The notes below the pieces were generated by a model. It made no database searches. It saw nothing but the letters and a program-made list of their open reading frames with translations, and was not told the origin of the DNA. 64,000 nt of DNA from Domibacillus aminovorans. Lineage in GTDB: Bacteria; Bacillota; Bacilli; Bacillales; Domibacillaceae. Positions 60,603 to 64,000 of the stretch are shown here, one piece after another; positions within the stretch are counted from its first letter, which is position 1, and the number at the start of each line of letters is the position of its first letter. Both the position numbers and the translations under genes were made by a program. Where the stretch lies: positions 62,001-126,000 of the forward strand of contig NZ_LQWY01000016.1 of NCBI RefSeq assembly GCF_001643235.1, in the 5' to 3' direction.

Positions 60603-61814
60603 ATGGAAACGGAAGAACGATATACAATACCAGAGAAAAAAGAAAAAGGATTTATGAAAATGGCAGCGGCTTCGCTGACAGGTGTTCTGGCGGGGGGGAC
60701 GATGATGTTTTATTTATCGCCAGTTCTAATGGATACAACAACGAATCAAGCAGCAAGCGATTCCACAAGCGGCATTACCGTTCAGCCAACATCGACAGCG
60801 GCATCATCCACTGACCTCGTTAGTGCGATTGATGCGATTGATGAAGCGGTCGTCGGGGTTGTCAATTTGCAGGCACAGGAACAGATGAATATGTTCGGGG
60901 GGCCCGCCGTGGAAACATCGAATGGGGAAACAGAAGAAACGGAAAGCGGCACAGGTTCTGGGGTGATTTTTAAAAAGGGAGAAAAGACGAGCTACATCGT
61001 AACGAATAATCATGTGATTGAAGGAGCGGATACAGTAGAAGTGGCGCTTGCAAGCGGTGAGCGTGTTGACGCAAAAGTCATTGGAGCGGACCCCTTAACG
61101 GATTTGGCGGTTCTTGAAATTTCCAGCTCTTACGTAACGGAAGTCGCCAATTTTGGGGATTCAAGTGTGTTGAAATTGGGCGAACAAGTCGCAGCGATTG
61201 GCAATCCGCTCGGTCTTGACTTATCAAGCACGGTGACAGAAGGCATTGTGAGCGGGATCGATCGGACGGTGCCGGTGACGACATCAGCTGGTGAATGGGA
61301 ACTAAACGTGATTCAAACGGATGCCGCGATCAACCCAGGGAACAGCGGTGGCGCGCTGATGAATAGCGCGGGCCAGGTGATTGGCATTAACAGCTTAAAA
61401 ATTGCCGAATCGGGTGTAGAAGGACTTGGGTTTGCCATTCCATCTGAAGACGCGATTCCGGTCATTGAAGAATTGATGGATAAGGGCGAAGTACAGCGTG
61501 CGTATCTCGGTGTCGGTCTTGAAGATGTGAATGCTTTGTCCAGAAACGTTTTACAGCAACAGCTGAGCCTGCCTGCAGCCGTGACGGAAGGAACGGTGAT
61601 TACGCAAGTAGAAACAGGATCGGCGGCTGATACAGCTGGGTTTGAAGCGGGCGATGTGATCGTTTCGGTGAACGATGCGGCTGTGAGTGGAACGGCTGAT
61701 TTCCGCAAATATTTATATAATGAAGCGTCGATTGGCGACAAAGTGACGATTAAGATTTACCGTAACGGCGTATCGCAAAAAATTTCCTTAACATTACGTG
61801 CACAAACGAAGTGA
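60603..61814 (+). CDS. htrA: HtrA/DegP-type serine protease, membrane-anchored
   Basis: A 403-residue protein with a short cytoplasmic head, a transmembrane helix at about 20-42 and a Ser/Thr-rich linker. The trypsin-like domain has the catalytic triad His137 (TNNHVIEGA), Asp167 (DPLTDLAVLE) and Ser248 (NPGNSGGAL), and one PDZ domain spans about 300-395. It degrades or refolds damaged proteins outside the membrane. TCS-type direct repeats at its promoter, and its place after the two-component genes, indicate stress-induced expression. Confidence 0.93.
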   Translation: METEERYTIPEKKEKGFMKMAAASLTGVLAGGTMMFYLSPVLMDTTTNQAASDSTSGITVQPTSTAASSTDLVSAIDAIDEAVVGVVNLQAQEQMNMFGGPAVETSNGETEETESGTGSGVIFKKGEKTSYIVTNNHVIEGADTVEVALASGERVDAKVIGADPLTDLAVLEISSSYVTEVANFGDSSVLKLGEQVAAIGNPLGLDLSSTVTEGIVSGIDRTVPVTTSAGEWELNVIQTDAAINPGNSGGALMNSAGQVIGINSLKIAESGVEGLGFAIPSEDAIPVIEELMDKGEVQRAYLGVGLEDVNALSRNVLQQQLSLPAAVTEGTVITQVETGSAADTAGFEAGDVIVSVNDAAVSGTADFRKYLYNEASIGDKVTIKIYRNGVSQKISLTLRAQTK

Positions 61815-61815
61815 T

Positions 61816-61857
61816 TTTCACCTTAATTTCACCAAATATGGTTAAAGTAGGTATTGT
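61816..61857 (+). promoter_or_regulatory. Response-regulator direct repeat upstream of the secreted repeat protein gene
   Basis: TTTCACC (61816-61822) and TTTCACC (61827-61833) are identical and start 11 bp apart, right after the htrA stop. A TATTGT -10-like box lies at 61852-61857. It is the cleanest of the three copies of this motif. Confidence 0.6.
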
Positions 61858-61889
61858 AACATCCCAATATACATGTAGGAGGAAAACGA

Positions 61890-62663
61890 ATGAAGAAAAA
61901 CAAATTGGTCAATTACGTCATGACAGGTGCCTTGTCACTTGGAGTATTAGGTGCCGCTGGTTTGCCGGCACTAGCCGCAAGTGATACGACAACAGGCAGT
62001 GCGACACAAGAAAAAGTGGAAACCATCATGGACACACTTCGCACAAAACTCACTGATCTCGGTGTGGATTTACCGGAGAAGGACAGAAAGGATGATCTGT
62101 TCGCCGGTTTAGATGCTAAAACGAAAGCAAAAGCAGAAGCGATTATGGAAGAGCAACGTGCCGGTACGATCACGCATGATGAAGCCGAAGAACAGCTGGA
62201 AGCACTCGGTGTAACACTTCTAAATCATGGAGAGAAAGGTGATCTATTCGCAAATTTAGATGCTAAAACGAAAGCGAAAGCCGAAGCGATTATGGAAGAA
62301 CAGCGTGCGGGCAACTTGACGCAAGAAGAAGCAGAGGAGCAACTGGCGGCACTAGGCATAGAACGTCCTGAACATGGCGGACCTGGCGGTAAAGGTGATC
62401 CGTTTGCTAATTTAGATGATAAAACGAAGGCGAAAGCAGAAGCCATTATGGAAGAGCAACATGCCGGTACGATTACACATGAAGAAGCGGAAGAACAACT
62501 GGCAGCACTAGGTGTTGAACGTCCTGAACGCGACGGCAAAGGTGGTCAAGAAACTATGTTAGAAGGATTAGATGACAAAACGAAAGCCGAAGCGGAAGCA
62601 TTGCTGAAAGAAGCAAAAGAAGATCTTTCTGAACTCGGTGTTGACAAAGTTCCCTTTCATTAA
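61890..62663 (+). CDS. Secreted protein with helical 50-residue repeats, unknown function
   Basis: A 257-residue protein with a signal peptide (YVMTGALS core, probably cleaved after ALA). It has three nearly identical units of about 41 residues (LFANLDAKTKAKAEAIMEEQ, then TITHEEAEEQLAALGV) at about 68-108, 117-157 and 170-210, a degenerate fourth at 222-252, and a half unit at the start. Linkers are Gly/Pro/His-rich. Each unit should form a helical hairpin. AGGAGG precedes the ATG. It sits under the same predicted stress-regulator site as htrA. It shares signal core and an ALG(I/V) element with the protein at 13135. Confidence 0.8.
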   Translation: MKKNKLVNYVMTGALSLGVLGAAGLPALAASDTTTGSATQEKVETIMDTLRTKLTDLGVDLPEKDRKDDLFAGLDAKTKAKAEAIMEEQRAGTITHDEAEEQLEALGVTLLNHGEKGDLFANLDAKTKAKAEAIMEEQRAGNLTQEEAEEQLAALGIERPEHGGPGGKGDPFANLDDKTKAKAEAIMEEQHAGTITHEEAEEQLAALGVERPERDGKGGQETMLEGLDDKTKAEAEALLKEAKEDLSELGVDKVPFH

Positions 62664-62672
62664 TAAAGAATA

Positions 62673-62702
62673 AAAAGTCCCGGCTGACGGGGCTTTTTTT
62701 TC
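62673..62702 (+). terminator. Terminator of the secreted repeat protein gene
   Basis: A 10-bp stem with one G-U pair (62673-62682 with 62688-62697) is followed by eight T. Confidence 0.85.
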
Positions 62703-62893
62703 GTTTCGGTGAAGCGATTGTTAACAATCGCTATCTTAAAGCCAGATTGATAGAAAATACGAAATGTAAAAACTATTTTCTAAAGATGGTTAGACGAACT
62801 ATACCATGAATTCAAGCATTCATACTATGAAGTATACCAATTAAATTAGTTGGTTGTTTCAAAAAAATAAAATTAAAGAAGGGGAAGATTGGA

Positions 62894-63535
62894 TTGAGTG
62901 AAAAGCATTGGAAATGTAGTCACTGCAAGCATGACAACGACAAGCATCGCAAAAACTGCGAACGCTGCAACAGTCATCATCACTGTAAGCATGATGACAA
63001 AAAGGGAAAGGAGGATAAAAAACGGAAGGATCAAGATGATTTAAAAGTATTTCGTTATGACGAGCCACGTAATATGCCTCAGGACCGTCCTTTAAAAACA
63101 GTCTTTTTCGAAGAGGAAGATGTACTAGCTAAAATTAAGTTTTGTCCGAAAAAAGACAAATGTGATCATCATAAAGACAACTGTGAGGATGCTGTAGTGT
63201 GGTTAGCCGCTACAGTGGGATGGAAAGCAGCTCGTGATGATATTCGAAATTTAATCGTAGAATTCAAAATTAGAAAAGGCTCTAGAGATGGAGATGTGAT
63301 TTTTGCTACAAGACAAGGTGCATCGACACAGCCACCGTCTGGCGATGGAGGCGACGTAGATGCGCAAACAACAACGTTTATCCATGTAGATCATTTGTGT
63401 AAAAACAAATTTACTACTTGTCCCGGCGACGACGACGACGAACTAAAATATTTCTTAACAGCAGAAGTGATTACAAGTGGGGATGCAGCCTCCATTGTAG
63501 GTCCTGTCGTATTTACAGCTACTAAAATTAGCTAA
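62894..63535 (+). CDS. RanBP2-type zinc finger protein with a beta-rich C-terminal domain, unknown function
   Basis: 213 residues. The N-terminus fits the RanBP2 zinc finger pattern exactly: Trp6-X-Cys8-X2-Cys11-X3-Asn15-X6-Cys22-X2-Cys25. A His/Lys/Asp-rich spacer (26-50) follows, then a C-terminal domain of about 150 residues with more Cys (CPKKDKCDHHKDNC) and beta-rich segments ending in VGPVVFTATKIS. The start is TTG after AAGGGGAAG. There is no signal peptide. The C-terminal part recalls uncharacterised spore-surface-type domains of Firmicutes, but I cannot assign it. It is a single gene with a strong terminator. Confidence 0.7.
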   Translation: MSEKHWKCSHCKHDNDKHRKNCERCNSHHHCKHDDKKGKEDKKRKDQDDLKVFRYDEPRNMPQDRPLKTVFFEEEDVLAKIKFCPKKDKCDHHKDNCEDAVVWLAATVGWKAARDDIRNLIVEFKIRKGSRDGDVIFATRQGASTQPPSGDGGDVDAQTTTFIHVDHLCKNKFTTCPGDDDDELKYFLTAEVITSGDAASIVGPVVFTATKIS

Positions 63536-63562
63536 TATTAATTAAAACGAATAGATGAAACA

Positions 63563-63602
63563 GGCTCAATCCCTTTAATCTTAAGGGATTGAGCTTTTTT
63601 TG
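63563..63602 (+). terminator. Terminator of the zinc finger gene
   Basis: A 12-bp stem (63564-63575 with 63583-63594) is followed by seven T. Confidence 0.88.
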
Positions 63603-63790
63603 TTTCAACAAGAATTCAAATCCCGTAAAGCAACGATCATTGCCTTTTTGAAATTCACGGAACATGAGGGTGATCTGCTCGTTGGACCGTTTTTTATAGA
63701 TAAAAGGCCGGCTTGTTCCTCTAACAGCTAACCAATTCTGGCGTTTATCAAATGTAAGGTAAGCGGTCAGAAAAACGAATGAATGGTCAA
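63603..63790 (-). other. Gap with an open, protein-like minus-strand frame but no gene signals
   Basis: On the minus strand one frame stays open across the whole gap and reads NWLAVRGTSRPFIYKKR and then FREFQKGNDRCFTGFEF. It has no ribosome binding site, and it runs on through the zinc finger gene's terminator to a stop near 63533. It may be the remnant of a gene, or chance. Nothing else was found here. Confidence 0.25.
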
Positions 63791-63824
63791 AAAAGCAGCT
63801 CGCCCTTTTCAGGAAGCTGCTTTT
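63791..63824 (-). terminator. Terminator of the DoxX-family gene
   Basis: A 10-bp stem (63791-63800 with 63815-63824) is followed on the minus strand by T residues. The stop codon at 63809-63811 is in the loop. Confidence 0.8.
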
Positions 63825-64000
63825 AGTTTGGAATCAACGGAATAAGGTGTTTTGCCAGTGAGTATGAGGTGGATCGAAACGGCCAGTAACACAAGCTCGA
63901 ATTCGTATCCGCCGTTTAAGAATCCGGCAGATAGTTTGACGGTGAAGATGGCGCCGAGTAAAATGATGGCGAATAGGGCGGCGATGATTCGGGTGCCGAG
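63809..64000 (-). CDS. DoxX-family membrane protein (C-terminal part)
   Basis: The minus-strand frame enters from the window edge and codes for 63 residues before TGA at 63809-63811. It contains IAALFAIILLGAIFTVKLSAGF, then GGYEFELVLLAVSIHLILTG, the third and fourth helices of DoxX-family proteins such as B. subtilis CatD/YfiD. The N-terminal half lies outside the window. DoxX proteins are small integral membrane proteins linked to quinone or thiol redox defence. Confidence 0.75.
   Translation of the reverse strand, partial: LGTRIIAALFAIILLGAIFTVKLSAGFLNGGYEFELVLLAVSIHLILTGKTPYSVDSKLKAAS

Noticed and set aside
62060-62520. Possible CRISPR-like or tandem DNA repeat array
   Set aside because: The repeats are unequal copies of a coding unit in one protein, kept in frame with conserved residues. 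There are no spacers of constant length and no cas genes.
62225-62539. Minus-strand Ser/Ala-rich frame of 104 codons
   Set aside because: It is the antisense reading of the helical repeats at 61890, and its own apparent repeats only mirror those.
1-64000. rRNA, tRNA, riboswitch or prophage genes
   Set aside because: Reading both strands of the gaps showed no cloverleaf, rRNA-like stretch, conserved riboswitch core or phage gene set. A covariance-model scan would be needed to exclude short RNAs.

Overview
The window looks like a chromosome segment of a low-to-mid GC, endospore-forming Bacillaceae. The evidence is AGGAGG-type ribosome binding sites, frequent GTG/TTG starts, the spore protein gene tlp, a sporulation-type sensor kinase with a MEDS domain, and many genes matching Bacillus subtilis families in length and order (yclNOPQ, hflX, msmX next to a yxkF-type regulator, ydbP, yvpB, yhfP). 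The genus cannot be fixed from the sequence. No rRNA, tRNA, CRISPR array, prophage or intact insertion sequence was seen.

Layout. 1-623: tail of a nitrite reductase operon (nirB end, nirD, and a uroporphyrinogen methyltransferase gene reduced to its two ends). 0.7-4.2 kb: an MhqD-like esterase under a probable MhqR operator, an AbrB-like regulator, uppP, hflX. 4.2-11 kb: an MMPL transporter, a MarR regulator and the iron-siderophore importer yclNOPQ, with Fur-box-like sites. 10.9-17 kb: a two-component system, a small secreted repeat protein, a fragment of an HxlR regulator, a striking 22-bp palindrome ahead of a small gene, a Zur-box-associated COG0523 metallochaperone, a thioredoxin and a RodA-type SEDS protein.

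17-27.7 kb is the most interesting block. Two facing transcription units encode a hybrid histidine kinase, a membrane-anchored clan GH-A-like glycosidase, a single-domain response regulator, a processive family 2 glycosyltransferase, a HEAT-repeat membrane protein and an Hpt-REC-GGDEF-REC diguanylate cyclase. Together they look like a phosphorelay and cyclic-di-GMP controlled exopolysaccharide system that differs from the known eps, pel and ydaJKLMN loci.

27.8-39.7 kb: a sugar import and oxidation locus (binding protein, two permeases, LacI regulator, ThuA, two Gfo/Idh dehydrogenases, a TIM-barrel isomerase) resembling rhizobial thuEFGKAB. The ATPase (MsmX) is encoded just downstream with its own regulator. 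39.8-51 kb: small hydrophilic proteins, a neopullulanase-type GH13, a C39-like protease, cydDC behind a Rex operator, a Tyr/Pro-rich coat-like protein, an AcuI/YhfP reductase, a HTH regulator with an alpha/beta hydrolase, and tlp. 51-58.3 kb: a small multidrug export protein, nfsA, a YcdB-like protein, an MFS transporter (NaiP-like), three very small membrane proteins, the MEDS kinase and a Cu/Zn superoxide dismutase lipoprotein.

58.3-62.7 kb: a two-component system, an HtrA protease and a secreted repeat protein. All three promoters carry the same TTTCAYY-N4-TTTCAYY direct repeat with 11-bp period, so they probably form one cell-envelope stress regulon, comparable to CssRS-HtrA or CiaRH-HtrA. 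62.9-64 kb: a protein with a perfect RanBP2-type zinc finger consensus, and the end of a DoxX gene on the minus strand.
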